NCBI GenBank assembly: GCA_946807835.1
Contig: OX327683.1
Span: forward strand, 873,001-937,000
Direction: 5' to 3'
Length of the DNA: 64,000 bases
From: Ailanthus altissimus
Lineage: Eukaryota; Streptophyta; Magnoliopsida; Sapindales; Simaroubaceae
The notes under the pieces are model-generated. The model did not search any database. It was given only the letters and a program-made list of their open reading frames with translations, and was not told the origin of the DNA. The position numbers and the translations under genes were made by a program. Every line of letters begins with the position of its first letter. Positions within the stretch are counted from its first letter, which is position 1. Of the stretch, positions 11,801-24,870 are shown piece by piece.

Positions 11801-14580
11801 TGACAGGACCCGACCCGAGACCCTCTACTATAGATCCCAGCGGCCCTGCCGGGCACCCCGACGGAAGTTCCTCCTACCTAACTGGGTAATTTGAGAAATT
11901 TCGTGAGGCGAACCCCTTTTTTATTTCTTGCTACTACTGAGAAGGTCTTATAATATACATGAAAATGACATCTTAATTTTTTAAAAAAATAGATAGAGTT
12001 TCACCTGTTTTTCGAAAAATCCATATAAAACCTGCAAAACAATTTCACTTCTATTTCCAATACATCTCAATACTACCAATTCGGACCTCCGGTCCTTTCG
12101 CAATCAAATCCAACACAACTCAATTATTCATTTAAACCACAAAATGAGCTTACTCATAAAAAGCAAAAATGATCATCATAATCTCGAATTCTTTTCTTGT
12201 TGGTTCAAAACATACATACCAACATATATGCCTATAACTACTATACATAAAGTAAAGAGTGCTATTTAGCACATTTACATGTACAAAAATGATCTTCGGA
12301 TTCGACCTACTACTCGGCAATAGGAGAATCAACAGCTTGCGTACCAAGACCTGCACCTGGGAAAGGGGTTTAGAAAACATAAAACACAAAACGGGTGAGC
12401 TAAAGGAGCTCAGTGAGTGCAAATAAAATTTCAATAAAATAACATCATGTATAGATAGCAAATTCTAAAGTTCATGCAGAAATCATGCTTCTAAAACTGA
12501 TGTAAAACTGTAAAATAATTTCTAACATCATATGCTATTAAAATCTTGCCGAGCGGGTTTTATCTACATCTTTGAAAAATCACATCCAGAATCTGTATAA
12601 CATAATAACTGTTGTATGCATATAAATGCATAAATGCTATCGGTAAATTGAAAACTAGTAAAATCCTCGCTTGGCCATTTTCTTTCTAAACTGTACTAAT
12701 GGTAATCCTAAAGCTCTATACTCACGCAGCGACTCAACTAGCACCGCACACGTGAGTAGGTCATGGGGCACCTCAACTAGTAGCACCCATAGTGACATCT
12801 CAAAACATCTCACTGGCTATGCAGCGGAATCTTACATCACATACATATAGCGAGAAATACCCCGTACACATAGGGCGACTCACATGACTCGACATCCCGA
12901 CTTCCTGGAGTTAGTGACACACCCCCTAGGCCTACCCATGTGCACGGGATATACCGGTCGGGTCTAATACAATCATCACCACTACAATCTGAGGGTACCA
13001 ATGGCCTTTAAAACAAATGCAAAAATTTTAAAACTGTTTTTCAAATCGAACATGTAAAAGTATATCTATGAATATATATATCAAGATCATAAATCATGTT
13101 TATGCATCCAAAGCTCATAAAACATACATATTTATTATGCGAAAACATAATAAACGAAAAGTAAAAGAAATGGCAGATTTCCACTTACAACCGCTCCACG
13201 CTCAATTTTGCTCCTGATTTCTGCTCCCGTTATCGCTCTCGGTTATCTTCACCTACGCGCCATAAATGACATTTAGAACCAAATCGAATGCTAGAATCTC
13301 ATTTAACTACTAAATACCCTAATCGGCATACAAAGCCTGAATGCGTGCTACTTCTCGATTTTCATTTATGGAGTCATTTAATCTAATCTAACTCACCATC
13401 CGACGCCCTAAAAATTATTGCACACCCTATAACTTCGTTGGACATACATGCCCTTCACCTTTCAAAAATGGACAATTATGTCCCATTTTCTTCATTTTTG
13501 GTTTTTCCATCAACCATATACATTCAATTTACAATATGCACCATTTACACACAACAACTCAATCAAAACACCACTCAGTCCCCAACTTCCCTAAAGTGAC
13601 AGAATTTCACCCTAGGTTCCAACACATTCCTTTTCTCAATTTCTTGTTCCAATTACAACAAAATCAAGCCAATTTCATTCTAAAGCCCTAATTACAACCA
13701 ATTGAAATCTCTACAACAAAATCACCAAAAACCTTAATTCTTACCTTGTCAATTTCTGCAAATTGATGACTCCTTTAAGCTCCACACTAGAATTCAATTC
13801 AATCTAAGCCAAGAATACACACACGAACATCAATTTAAGCATTCTTGAAAAGCTCACTTATCAAACTCATAAAACAATGCTTTTCTTACCTCTTTTTCTT
13901 GAATTTTCACTAATTGAGGCTTCAATTGAGCTTAGGGATTCATATGTAACCTTATTTTAGCTTGATTACACATGAAAAATCATGAAAAAAAAACTAAAAT
14001 TTCACTGTAGCAGCACCTTCTCCCCTTACACGAATTTGCTCCCTTTTGCTCTAAGTGTTTGCTTTTCATCTCTTGAAAATTCTGCAATCTTCCAACATAT
14101 ATATAGTGCTCCCTCAATTGACCATTTAGCCCTTTAACTTATTCAAAACTTCTAATTTGCCATTAGTTCAAATGAAAAGATTTAATTGGTTCCTTTGTAA
14201 CTATCTAGTTAGAATAGTCAAAAGAACTAACTAGAGTTTTCAACTTGGCAATCCATAAGATTGCTTCTAATTGGTCTATTCCTTAATATATGGATTGTAT
14301 TTCTCAACAAAGGCTTTTCCATACATAACCCTTAAATGAAAATTCATGTAGTAAATTAGGATTTCTTTTTCTAAGCCAATAGAGAAAAATTCCAAAAATA
14401 TTCTAGGGTCGTCCGGCGCACCGATCGAGTGTGAAATTACCAAATTAGGTCTATTATCTCTCATGTGCACTATAAAGGGAATATTTTTAATAGGGTTAAA
14501 ATTGAGTAACCCTACGGTGTCTTATTTACTCTATACCAAAATCTAGGCGCCAATACTACTAATAGGGATTGGATATTACA
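11801..14580 (-). mobile_element. Ty3/gypsy-type solo LTR inserted in Copia-2 RNase H
   Basis: This 2780-bp insert has TG...CA ends on the minus strand (TGTAATATCCAATCCC to GGGTCGGGTCCTGTCA). It is flanked by ACACT (11796-11800) and ACACC (14581-14585), a 5-bp target duplication with one mismatch. The uninterrupted target can be read in Copia-3 near 21920 (AATATACATTAGTGTT). The LTR carries no polyprotein. A TATA-like ATATATATAGTG lies near 14096-14107 on the plus strand. Lacking internal and second-LTR sequence, it is best explained by LTR-LTR recombination. Long LTRs with this TGTAATATCC start are known from chromovirus-type elements, but I place it no more precisely than gypsy. Confidence 0.75.
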
Positions 14581-14585
14581 ACACC

Positions 14586-16020
14586 AGTGTTCACATTTTT
14601 ACTAGCCAATACCTCTGTACATATGCCTTTTAACCACACAGCCTCCTTGATAGCTTCACCAATAGCTGTGTACTCTGCCTCTGTGGTAGAGAGTGCAACC
14701 ACATGTTATAGAACTGATCTCCAACACACACTGCACCTAAACACTGTGAATACGTAGCCTGTCAACGATCTTCTATTGTCCAGATCACCTGCATAATCTG
14801 AGTCTACGTATCCTTTTACCAATTCATTGTTGTCCTCATCCCTCTTATATATCAACCTGTGATTTGACGTTCCTTTGAGATATCTCAGAATCCACTTTAC
14901 TGCAAGCCAGTGATCTTTTCTCGGATTCGCCATGTATTTACTCACCACATTCACAACCTGTGCTATGTCTGGTCTTGTGCAAACCATTGCATACATAATG
15001 CTCCCCACAACACTTGTATACGGTACTTTGCTCATTTGCAGTTTCTCCTATTCAGATGTTAGTGATTGTGCTACTTAAATTCTAAAATGCATAGCTAAAG
15101 GAGTAGAGACAGCCTTCGCATTTGACATACCAAACTTTTCTAGAATTTTGATTATATATCACTGTTGGGATAAGAAGATAACATCTCTTCTTTCCCTCAC
15201 AATATCCATACCTAAAATTCTCTTCGCTGCTCCCAAATCCTTCATTTCAAACTCGCCACTCAACTGCTTCTTGAGCTTATGTATTTCTTCCATATTCTTG
15301 CATGCGATCAATATATCATCGACGTATAGAAGCAAATATATTATCCCACAACTTATGTTCTTGAAGTATACACATCCGTCATACTTGCTCTTACTAAAAT
15401 TACAAGTCATCATAAACTCATCAAATCTCCTACACCACTGTTTAGGTGATTGCTTTAACTCGTATAATGACTTCTTTAGCAAACAAGCATGATCTTTTTC
15501 TCTGAGCTCCTCGAACCCCTACGGTTGTTCCATGTATATTGTTTCTTCAAGCTCTCAATGTAAAAAAGCTGTCTTTACATCCACCTGCTCTAGATGTAAA
15601 TCAAGGTTTGCACACATGGTTAACAAAATTCTAATAGATGTGTGCTTGACAACTGGAGGGAATATCTCATGAAATCAACCCCCTCTCTTTGAGTAAAACC
15701 TTGTGTAACTAATCTAACCTTAAATCTTGTAGGCTCTATCATCGGTATCCTCTCCTTCACCTTATATAGCCACTTGCACCCGACTAACTTCTTATAAGGT
15801 TTCTCCACCAACTTTCAGGTATTGTTCTTCATAAGAGAACTAATTTCTTCTTCCATGGCCTGCTGTCATTCTTTCTTGTTTTCACTCTTCATAGCCTCAC
15901 TATATGTCCTAAGCTCATCATAGTCAAGAGTGTAAGTAGAATTAAAAGCATGAGTAATTAAGTATGCTTGTGCACACCTGACTGGTGGGTTAATCATTCT
16001 CCTTATACTGTCTCTAGCAA
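14586..16020 (-). pseudogene. Copia-2 reverse transcriptase and RNase H
   Basis: Minus-strand pieces in order: RT entry (EKPYKKLVGCKWLYKVK, to 15620), the active-site strand LLLYVDDILIA (within 15482-15159), then RNase H regions with MYAMVCTRPDIAQVV, GYVDSDYAGDLDNRRSLTGY (15035-14706) and STTEAEY further 3'. The domain order is intact but the frames are separated by stops and indels. The 3' part continues at 11795 beyond the nested LTR. Confidence 0.88.
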
Positions 16021-16029
16021 GCTTGTACT

Positions 16030-16912
16030 CTTCAAGTTCCATCTCAGGAGTGCTAGTCTTTCTTTAAGTGGTCTTGGAGGAACTTGCCAGTATTCTTGGT
16101 TCATCTTCAAGGATCTCATCGTTAAAGTGTTGATCTGGGGGCATATCAGATCCATGTTCAGGCTCCACTTCAACTTCTATTAACTCGGGTGCTGAGTCTT
16201 TCTTGAGCACAGGTTCTTCTTTCTCATCTACTTGAGAGGTTTTCAGCATCATCATCTCATCGAACGTTACGTCACGGCTTATGATACTTTTTGGTGGTGT
16301 TAAGTCTTTATACCACACCTTGTATCCTTTCACTCCTTCAGAATATCCTATGAATACCCCCTTGATAGCTCTAGGTTCCAACTTTCCTTCCTTAACATGT
16401 ATAAAGGTAGGGTAACCATATATTCTTAGGTAGTCATACTTCGGAGGATTGCCAGACTATTTCTCTTCAGCGTCTTGAAGTCAATTGATAAGGAGGGACT
16501 TCTATTAATTAAGTAAGCTACAGTCACTATAGCTTCTCCCCATAATGTTTTGGACATCTTCGCATTGGTAAGCATGCATCTAACTTTTCAAGTAAGGTCA
16601 TGTTCATTCTCCCAGCTACCCCATTCTGCTACGGTGTTGATCTTACTGTTCTATGCCTTACAATCCTATGCTTGACACAAAACCCATCAAACTCTCTGTT
16701 GCAAAATTTGAGTCAATTGTCAGTTCTCAACCCCTTCACCCTTTTGCTAGTCTGATTCTCAACAAGAACCTTCCAAGTCTTGAATACTTCATAGGCTTGA
16801 TCCTTACTCTTCAACGCATAGACCCACAGCTTCCTCGAATAGTCATCAATTAAGCTTAGTAAATATCTGGCACCACCACGAGTAGCTGTCTGAGCTGGTC
16901 CCAAAGATCTGA
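16030..16912 (-). pseudogene. Copia-2 integrase and linker
   Basis: The region 16904-16713 encodes GPAQTATRGGARYLLSLIDDYSRKLWVY and on to VKGLRTDN with the second Asp. The tail 16381-16064 encodes MEPRAIKGVFIGYSEGVKGYKVWYKDL plus an acidic linker. The part with the catalytic Glu (16440-16700) is frameshifted. Confidence 0.83.
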
Positions 16913-17640
16913 GTATAAATAGTCAAGAGTCCCTTTAGTCTTATGCTCGCCAATACTGAACCTCACCCTATATGCTTTTCCAAGCACACAATACTCACAA
17001 AACTCTAAGGGCTGAAACTTATCCTCACCAAATGCCTTTTGACTATATAACTATTTAGGTTTCTCTCGCCTAGATGTGCCAGTCTAAGATGCTACAACTT
17101 TGTTTGCATACTCTCATCATCTACAGAGAATAGTGCATAACCATTTATGACTTCACCCTTAAGCACATAAACTCCTTTGTGCTTCTCTCCTCTCATTACT
17201 GCGATGGAACCTTTCAAAACTCTTAAAATTCCTTTGTCGATCCTGATAGAACACCCATTCTGGTCTAGAGTCCCTAGTGAGATCAAATTTCTCTTCAAGT
17301 CAGGAATATACCTAACATCTGTTAACTCTCTCACTCGCCCATCATGCAGCCTAAGCTTAACACTACCAATTTCCATCATCTGACATGCAACATCATTACC
17401 CATTAAGACCTTACCACTACTAATGGGCTAAAAATTTGTAAACCAGGACTTGTACGGGCACATGTGAAAAGCACAATCAAAATTAAGAACCCATTGTTCA
17501 GAGTTCTTACCATCAGTAGCAATGAGTGTCTCTGTGCTGTCATAGCTATCATCATAGGAAAGTGCAACATCCGCTTTCTTCTTATCTTGTGCTTTCTTCT
17601 TAGGACAATCATTTCTTGCAGTAATAACACTTCCTAGGAG
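16913..17640 (-). pseudogene. Copia-2 zinc knuckle, protease and pre-integrase
   Basis: The frame 17403-17092 encodes MGNDVACQMM, ELTDVRYIPDLKRNLISLG and the approach to the pre-integrase LWH motif. Upstream, the knuckle CYYCKK is followed by a frameshift near 17620, so the protease start lies in another frame. Here the family knuckle keeps its second cysteine, unlike Copia-1. Confidence 0.78.
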
Positions 17641-18312
17641 TCCCAGACTTTGACCTTGAGCCTTTTTTATTCCCGTCTCTATATGAGGGCCTTCCTTTTA
17701 TAGATAGACTTTCTGCATTGCCCTCAATCTGCTTTTCTAATAACTTTGAGTTTAATGATAATTTCACATCACTCATCGTTAAACTCTCTATGTCGTAGAG
17801 TAGCATATCAACAAAACTCTCATAGCTCTTGAAGAGTGAACTCAGTAGGATAATTGTTCTATCTTCATCTTTTATCTTGATGTTGATAAACTCAAGATTA
17901 AGGATGATCTTATTGAAGGCGTCTCTATGAACTTTCATCGGCATCCCTTCTAACATGGACAGCTGATACAGATTCTTCTTTATATGTAATTTGTTGGCCA
18001 ATGATTTTCTTATATAAAAGAGTCAAGCTTCTTCCAAAGACCTATTATCGTTGTCTCACCTACTACTTCTCTTAGTACTTCATCGCTCAATAATAGAATG
18101 ATTGTGCTATGAGCTCTTTCTTGAATGTCCCTTCTTTCTGCTTCTGCTTTAAATGACTATAGCGTCTTCTTTTTATCAATAGATGGAGCTGCAGTCTCCT
18201 CTAATGCTGAACCAAGCCTTTGGCTCACCAACAATGCCCTAACCTTCATCTCCCATAAATTGAAGTCATTCGTAACGTTGAATTTCTCTACCTCATACTT
18301 GGGTATGGCCAT
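17641..18312 (-). pseudogene. Copia-2 gag
   Basis: It starts at the ATG at 18312-18310 (MAIPKYEVEKFNV). The Trp codon of NLWEMK is intact, but a TAG follows at about codon 50. The downstream frame, 18001 and below, encodes ANKLHIKKNLYQLS and LFKSYESFVDMLLY. It corresponds to the Copia-1 gag. Confidence 0.83.
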
Positions 18313-18329
18313 GTTTGTTTAGAACCAAA

Positions 18330-18341
18330 GCTTTGATACCA
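18330..18341 (-). other. Primer-binding site of Copia-2
   Basis: The minus strand reads TGGTATCAAAGC, the initiator tRNA-Met site with one change, three bases inside the 5' LTR. Confidence 0.88.
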
Positions 18342-18344
18342 GTT

Positions 18345-19053
18345 TATTGAAGTGGAAGCACACAAACAAGCAAAAAAATCACCCGAGCAAATAATAATGT
18401 AGAACAAGCTACTAAGAAATAAATAGAGAAAAAGGTAAAAGAAGAACATACAAAGAATTACGTAGTTCGGCAACTTGGCTATGTCTAAGGCGGCTCAAGA
18501 TCACACTCTTCTCTTATTATAAATCATAAGGCATTTACAAAGTATGCCTATTACAAGAAAGATCACAAAGAAAACTCTGTCTTATACTCTAGGGATTTTC
18601 TCTCACAAAGATTATCACTAAGATTGTTGTTGATCACAAAGATGTGTTTACAAGCTAATTAATAGCCTTTATATAGGCTTTGGGACATTTTAGGTTTATC
18701 CTATACGTGTGGGAGTCGTATTGGGGAGTCTTGGAGCAAGTGGGAGACGAAATAAGAAAGTTTCCTTATTTTAGGATACTGTTCCCGTCACCAACACCGC
18801 AACGCTGTGCTCTCACCGCCGCGGCGTTCGCGCACCCATCTGAGCGCTGCGGCGCTCATCGCCTGGTACCGCGGTGCTTAGTTACTGGATTGGGCACCAC
18901 AGTGCCCATGCCTAGTCGCCGCGGCGTTGGCACCTAGTGCACCATTCTTCATTGTTTGCCTCATTTCGCATCCGTCTTCAATCCGTGAGCACCCTACACA
19001 CTTGACTTGATCTCCAAATCATATTCGGATGATTTTCAATCAATATTCTCACA
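18345..19053 (-). repeat. 5' LTR of Copia-2
   Basis: This 709-bp partner of 10823-11497 ends CTCACA at the outer side, before the target duplication TTTAT. The inner end reads TATTGAAG where the partner has TGTTGAAG. Substitutions and indels between the LTRs show the insertion is not recent. It has the same GC-rich GCGGCG-type block near 18795-18930. Confidence 0.92.
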
Positions 19054-20228
19054 TTTATTAACACTAATAATACTATAAATAATATATGTTAAAATCTGTA
19101 ATTTGCAGTAATCATAAAATTAGTTAGTGAGGAAGTAATAAAACTGTACTAAAAACATAAGTTGCCATAAACATATGTGCTAATACTGAAAATCTTGATA
19201 AAATATTGAGAATTTAAAATTTTCAACAAATTAGTTGTCATAAAATCTATTATGAATATGAATACATGTACTATGTACATGTTAAAAATCACACTAAACT
19301 TATACTTGGGGAAAAAGTAGTCTAACCTAATGGAATAACTCACGTATAAGCAAAGCAGAGGATTTAAGTTAGTTTAATCCGACGAAATGTTGCATCGCTC
19401 GAGTAAAACAAAGTAAATTGGTCTAACTCAAACATAGAGTACCTATATTAAAGAGAATGATATACATATGATGATTTAAAAACTACTATTATATAATATC
19501 ATAGAAGTATAATTATTCTGAAATAAATATTTATGCACTCGCGTAATTGTAAATTATACTATAATAAATTTTGAAAGCAATTCTAAATATATTAATTTGC
19601 ATAAATATTTATCTATTTAAAATAAATCATGAATAAATATGATAATATGTAATTAAATTATAAACTGTTATATTAAAAACATATCAAATATATATTTATA
19701 TATAGTTATCTACTTACTAAATCACGCTAATACTCAATTGGATATGGAATCTAAAATTTACCATCTATTAATACTTCTCTTGTGTTATACGGTGTAAAAA
19801 TATACTGTTAATTTTAACGTGTATCATAAAAATTAAAATAATAATATTCTAATTTTACAAAGATATTACTTCGGAGTCATTAAGTATAAATCTAACTTCT
19901 AAAACCCATTTTTTATAATCTCCCTTTATTTCTTTTTCTTTTCTCTTTTCTGCTCTTTATTTCTGTTTATTTTCTCTTTTCTTCTCTCTATTTTTTTTCT
20001 TAATTCCTTCTCTTCTGTCTTGCGTTTTATTTCACTTGCCAAGAATGAAACAAATTCATGCTTTATATAGAGAAAGTGGCCACCACCCCATCCAATAATC
20101 TATAGCCATTATTTGACCTAGTCCATTTGCCATCACCATATGAACTCAAATGCTTGCTCATCTTGATTTTATTACTAATTTAATCTTGATTTTATATTGT
20201 AAAATTTTTTGGTGGCACGTGTATTACA

Positions 20229-21150
20229 CTACCCGAGATATTTTGTGAGTTATATAATTTATAAACTTTAGATATTACGAGTTATAATAATCTTGAAGAA
20301 TTACCTCAAAGGATTAGAAAATTAATAAACATGAGGTATTTACTAAATAAGGGTACTAATGCTTTAACATACATGCCAGTAGGGCTTGCGAGATTAACTA
20401 GTCTAAAGAAGTTGGTTTTGGGTAGAAATGAAAGTGGTGATGATGGCAAAATTTGTACCCTTGAATTTCTAAAAGAATGTTGTATACAAGGGTTGGGTTA
20501 TGTTAGAGATTTTGGTAAAGTTAAGAAATCACAACTTGAGAAAAAGAAAAACCTCCTTACTCTGTCTCTTAATTTTGATTATGGGCTAAAACACGAGCAA
20601 AAGAATAATGAGGAGGACGAATAAATACTTAAAGGCCTTAAAACCACCTGTAAGTTTAAAGATATTATATCTCCTAAATTACATTGGCAATTAACACTAT
20701 CTTCTTCAATTGGTTGATGTTATTAACCAATCTAAGGGAAGTAAATATCTAACATTGGTGAGCATTTACCTTCTTTGGAAAAATTGCCATCCCTTGAAAA
20801 CTTTTGGATATGTGGATTAAACAAAGTGAAAAGAGTACGTAATGAATTATAGGATATTAGAAAGCAATCAACAACATCATCATCATCATCATCATGGCTC
20901 TTCTTTCTCTTCCTTTTCATTTGTTATCGCCTTCCTTGAATTGAAATCTCTTAGCATTGGATTTAAGAGGGAATTGAAAGAATAGAAATACGAGAATATT
21001 ACAGAAAAGGGAGATATCATAATCATGCCATGTCTTTCTTCCTTCTAATTGCTCTTCTGCCCCAAATTAAAGACATTGTCAGATCAACGTCTTCATAAGA
21101 CACCACTGCAGAATTTGCAAGTTGTGGATTGTAATGTTCTAAAATCACCA
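20229..21150 (+). pseudogene. NBS-LRR gene fragment B (LRR region)
   Basis: After the CTACC duplication the frame reads PEIFCELYNL, a TAA where glutamine is expected, TLDI, then NNLEELPQRIRKLINMRYLL, YMPVGLARLTSLKKL, DDGKICTLEFLKE and KKKNLLTLSLNFDYG. These are hallmark LRR motifs of RGA-type resistance proteins. Further on come LPSLEKLPSLENFWICGL (about 20765-20820), GDIIIMPCLSSL (about 21010) and TPLQNLQVVDCNVLKSP (about 21098-21150). Frameshifts and stops separate these blocks. It is cut at 21150 by Copia-3 and resumes at 26102. Confidence 0.85.
20875..20897 (+). repeat. (ATC)n microsatellite in the LRR pseudogene
   Basis: A short perfect run of CAT/ATC triplets in the NBS-LRR remnant; in one frame it reads as polyserine. 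It probably arose after the gene died. Confidence 0.85.
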
Positions 21151-21633
21151 TGTTAAAGCGGAAGTAATAAATCCAAGTAATATAATGCGGTAAAAGGCAA
21201 TTAAGAAATAAACTAGAGAAGAAAAGTAAGAGAAAGCACACAAGAATTTACTTGATTAGGCAATTTGCTTACGTCCACAGTAGATCAAGAGCTTACTCTT
21301 TTTTATATTAATAAATCACAAGATAGTAAGAAAAATATGCATTTTATAAGAAAGAACTTAAAGCTCATAATGAACTCTCTCAATTGTACTCACTAAGAAC
21401 ATAATTAATCTCTTATGTAGCTTAGAGATTTTCTCTCTAGTTTTTTATGTTTCAATCCCTTGAATTATATTTTCAAGCCAATATAGACCTTTTATATAAA
21501 CCTTGGATGTCATTCGTTATTCTTAAACCTAGTGGAATTTAGTTTGGGAAATTCTATTTCACTTAGGATACTAATTTATGAAGTCTTAATTCACTTAGGA
21601 TAGAAATTAGGGATGATTTTTATTGGCTTCCCA
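21151..21633 (-). repeat. 3' LTR of Copia-3 (483 bp)
   Basis: It starts TGTTAAAGCGGAAG and ends ...GGCTTCCCA. It matches 25564-26101 but holds one copy fewer of a roughly 50-bp unit ending in TATTTCACTTAGGATA. RNase H-like sequence follows to the right. Confidence 0.85.
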
Positions 21634-23275
21634 TAAATTTTTTCTTTGATTTAACATCATCCATAAAAGTATCCAAAATTTATCATTTCTGTATCTTCAG
21701 TTGCCCTAACATAGTAATGACTCTGATTAAGTCCTTGTATAGGACGAACTTAACTGAGGGAAGTGGCTTAGTCAACATATTAGCAGAATTTTCAAACAAT
21801 GCAATCTTTATTAAAGCCATTTTGGATAATCTCTAGAATGTAATAGAGTCGCACATCAATGTGTTTAAACTTCTCATGAAACACTTGATGCTTGTTTAGG
21901 TATATGGCACTCTAGCTATCATAATATACATTAGTGTTAACTTCTTTCATATGCATTACCTTTGCACATATGCCTTTCAAATACACTATCTCCTTAATAG
22001 CTTCTCTAATTGCTATATACTAAGCCTCTATGGTAATTAGTGCCACCATATGCTGTAAAACTGATTTTCAGCTCACACTACACCTAAACACCGTGAATAT
22101 ATAACATGTTAACGAATTTCTCTTGTCTAGATTACCTATATAATCCAAGTCAACGTACCATCTTACCATTACACTCTTATTCTCAACCTTCTTATACATC
22201 AACCCATGATCTGACATTTTCTTGAGATATCTGAAAATTTATTTCATCAAAAATCAGTGATCCTTCATCGGATTTGTCATGTATCTACTCACTACACTCA
22301 CAGCCTATATTATATCCTATCTCATGTAAACCATTTCATACATGATGCTCTCTACAGCAGTGGCATATACTATTTTACTTATCTGCAGTTTCTCCTCTTT
22401 AAATTTAGATGACTGTTCTGTTGAAAGTTTGAAATGCATGGCTAAAGTAGTGGAGATAGCCTTCACATTATACATATCAAACTTCTATAGATTTTGAGTA
22501 TATATGCTGTTGTGATAAGAAGATAAGATCCCTTATTTCCCTTATAATATCCATACTCAATATCTAATTTGCTGCTCCCAAATTCTTCATTTCAAACTTA
22601 CCACACAACTGCTTCTTAGGTTTATGTATTTATTTTATATCTCTACATGAGATCAACATGTCATTTACGTACAGAAGTAAATACATCATCCCACTACTCA
22701 ATCTTTCAAAGTATATGCATCCATCATACTTTCTTCTATTAAACCCATAAGTCTTCACAAAATCATCAAATCTCTTATACCACTGTTTAGGAGATTACTT
22801 CAACCCATACAATGACTTCTTTAACAAGCAAGCATGCTTCTTTTTTCTGAGTTTTACAACCCCTTGCAACAATGCCATATATATCATATATTCAAGCTCT
22901 TCATGCAAAAAATGTGTTTACATTCATCTACTCTAGATGTAAATTAAGGTTTGCATACATGGATAGTAGAATCCTAATAGATATGGGCTTAACTACTAGA
23001 GAGAATATCTATTCCTTAAAATTATACACCCATTTGCACCTCACTAGTTTTTATTGAGGTCTCTCCACCAACACCCAGATGTTATTCTTTTTCTTAAGAG
23101 AACTAATATCTTCTTCCATGGCCTACTATCATTTCTCTCTATTCTCACTCTTAATAGCCTCATTGTACACCTTGGGCTCATCACACTCAAGAGTATAAGT
23201 AAAATTACATGTGTAAGCAGCCAAATCTACTTGTACGTACCTGATTGGTAGCTTAATCCCTCTCTTTAGCCTATT
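21634..23275 (-). pseudogene. Copia-3 RNase H and reverse transcriptase
   Basis: Nucleotide similarity to Copia-2 runs through this stretch: for example 21718-21800 parallels 11578-11640 (tail of RNase H), 22060-22330 parallels 14730-14990, and 22790-22840 parallels 15460-15490. No long open frame survives, so it is read as a heavily mutated RT/RNase H. Confidence 0.75.
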
Positions 23276-24240
23276 TTAGGCTAGTTGGTACTCTTCAAGT
23301 TCTATTTCATGAGTCATAGTCTAAATTTGGGTGGACTTGGAGGAACTCACCGATGCTCTTGGCCTATCATCATTATGAATGAACTCGGGTGTAGAGTCTT
23401 CCTTGGACATAAGTTTTTCTTTCTCATCTTCTTGGAAGGCTTTCAACATATCTGTCTTATCAAATGTCACATTATAACTTATGATACTGTTGAGTGGTGT
23501 TAACTTTCTACACCAAACCTTATATCATTTTACATTTTTATGATACCCTAAGAATATCCCCTTGATAGCTCTAGGTTCTAATTTTTCTTGCTTCACATGC
23601 ACAAAAGCTGAGCAACAAAAAATTATTAGGTGATTATACTTGGGAAAGCTATCAGATCATTTCTCTTATGAGGCCTTAAAATCTATCACCAATGAGGGAC
23701 TTTTATTGATCAAATAACTTACTGTCATCGCAACTGCAACTCAAAACGCCCTGGACATTTTTGCATTGGTAAGCATGCATCTAAAGCTTTCAAGTAGAGT
23801 CATATTCATCCTCTTAGCTATACCATTCTGTCGTGGTGTGAATCTCACAATTCTATAACTTACAATCCCATGCTTATGCCAAAACTGATCAAACTCTCTA
23901 TTACAAAACTCAAGGCCATTATCAATTCTTAGCCTCTTAACCATTTTACTAGTTTGATTTTCAATAAGGGCCTTCAAAGTCTTAAATGTATCAAATACTT
24001 ACTCCTTATTCTTCAACACATAAACCCCTAACTTTATTGAATATTCGTCAATAAATATGAAGAAATACCAAACTCCATAATTGGTTGCTATCTATGCCAG
24101 TCCCTAAAGAACCAAGTATATGTAGTCAAAAGTCATATTAGTCTTATATTATACAGTATCAAACTTACTCTATGTGCTTTCTCTAGCACACAATGCTGAC
24201 AAAACTTTAATGGCTGAAACTTATCTTTACCAAATACCTT
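23276..24240 (-). pseudogene. Copia-3 integrase and linker
   Basis: The minus frame 23977-23741 encodes VKRLRIDNGLEFCNREFDQF (second Asp), then PRQNGIAKRMNMTLLE. The catalytic Glu of AERMN is replaced by Lys (AKRMN), so a key residue is missing. The first-Asp region near 24090 is out of frame. Confidence 0.78.
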
Positions 24241-24870
24241 TTGACTAAATAACTCATTCAGGCTCTTTTCACCTAGTCTTAGATGTCATAACTTGGTCTG
24301 TATATTTTCATCATCCACAAAAATGGTGTAGAACCACTTACTACCTCTCCCTTCAGTATATAAATACCTTTATGCTTGTATCCTCTCATCACAATCTTGG
24401 AACCCTTTAATACTTTCAAAGCCCCTTCATCAATCCTGATGGAACACCTATTTTCGTCTAACATACCTAATGAGATTAAATTCTTCTTAAGGCCAGGAAT
24501 ATATCTAACTTCTGACAACTCTCTCACTCTTCCATCATACAACCTAAGTCTAACACTCTGAATTTCCATCAACTGACAAGCTCCATCATTACCCATTAAC
24601 ACTTTACCATCACTAATAGGCTAGAAATTAACAAACCAATACTTGTGTGAGCACATGTGAAAGGTACAACCAGAATCTAGAACCCATTTTTGAGAACCAT
24701 CTCCATTAGTAGCGACTAGAGTCTTTCCGCTGCTATAGCTTTCATCATAGGCGAACGCAGCATCCAACTTCTTCTTGTCTTTTAATTTATACTCCAGGCA
24801 GTCCTTTATGAAATATCCTCTTTTTTTTTTTTGCAGCAATAACACTTCCTAGGCGCACACCCTAGACTTT
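24241..24870 (-). pseudogene. Copia-3 zinc knuckle, protease and pre-integrase
   Basis: The frame 24845-24621 encodes a degenerate knuckle (KKRGYFIKDCLE), WVLDSGCTFHMCSHKYWF with the protease DSG triad, and continues at 24602-24279 with LMGNDGACQLM and ELSEVRYIPGLKKNLISLG. A stop separates the two parts. Confidence 0.8.

Larger units (their letters stand above)
10823..19053 (-). mobile_element. Copia-2, near-complete Ty1/copia element with nested insertion
   Basis: Two LTRs (10823-11497 and 18345-19053) bracket a full set of copia domains on the minus strand. A perfect 5-bp target duplication TTTAT lies at 10818-10822 and 19054-19058. Removing the gypsy solo LTR at 11801-14580 leaves about 5.4 kb, normal for plant copia. 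The coding regions have frameshifts and stops. It inserted into the outer solo LTR (4478-20228), so it is younger than that element but older than the gypsy LTR inside it. Confidence 0.95.

Noticed and set aside
12150..12461. 103-codon minus-strand frame in the gypsy solo LTR
   Set aside because: It lies in an LTR with no coding expectation and has no family features.
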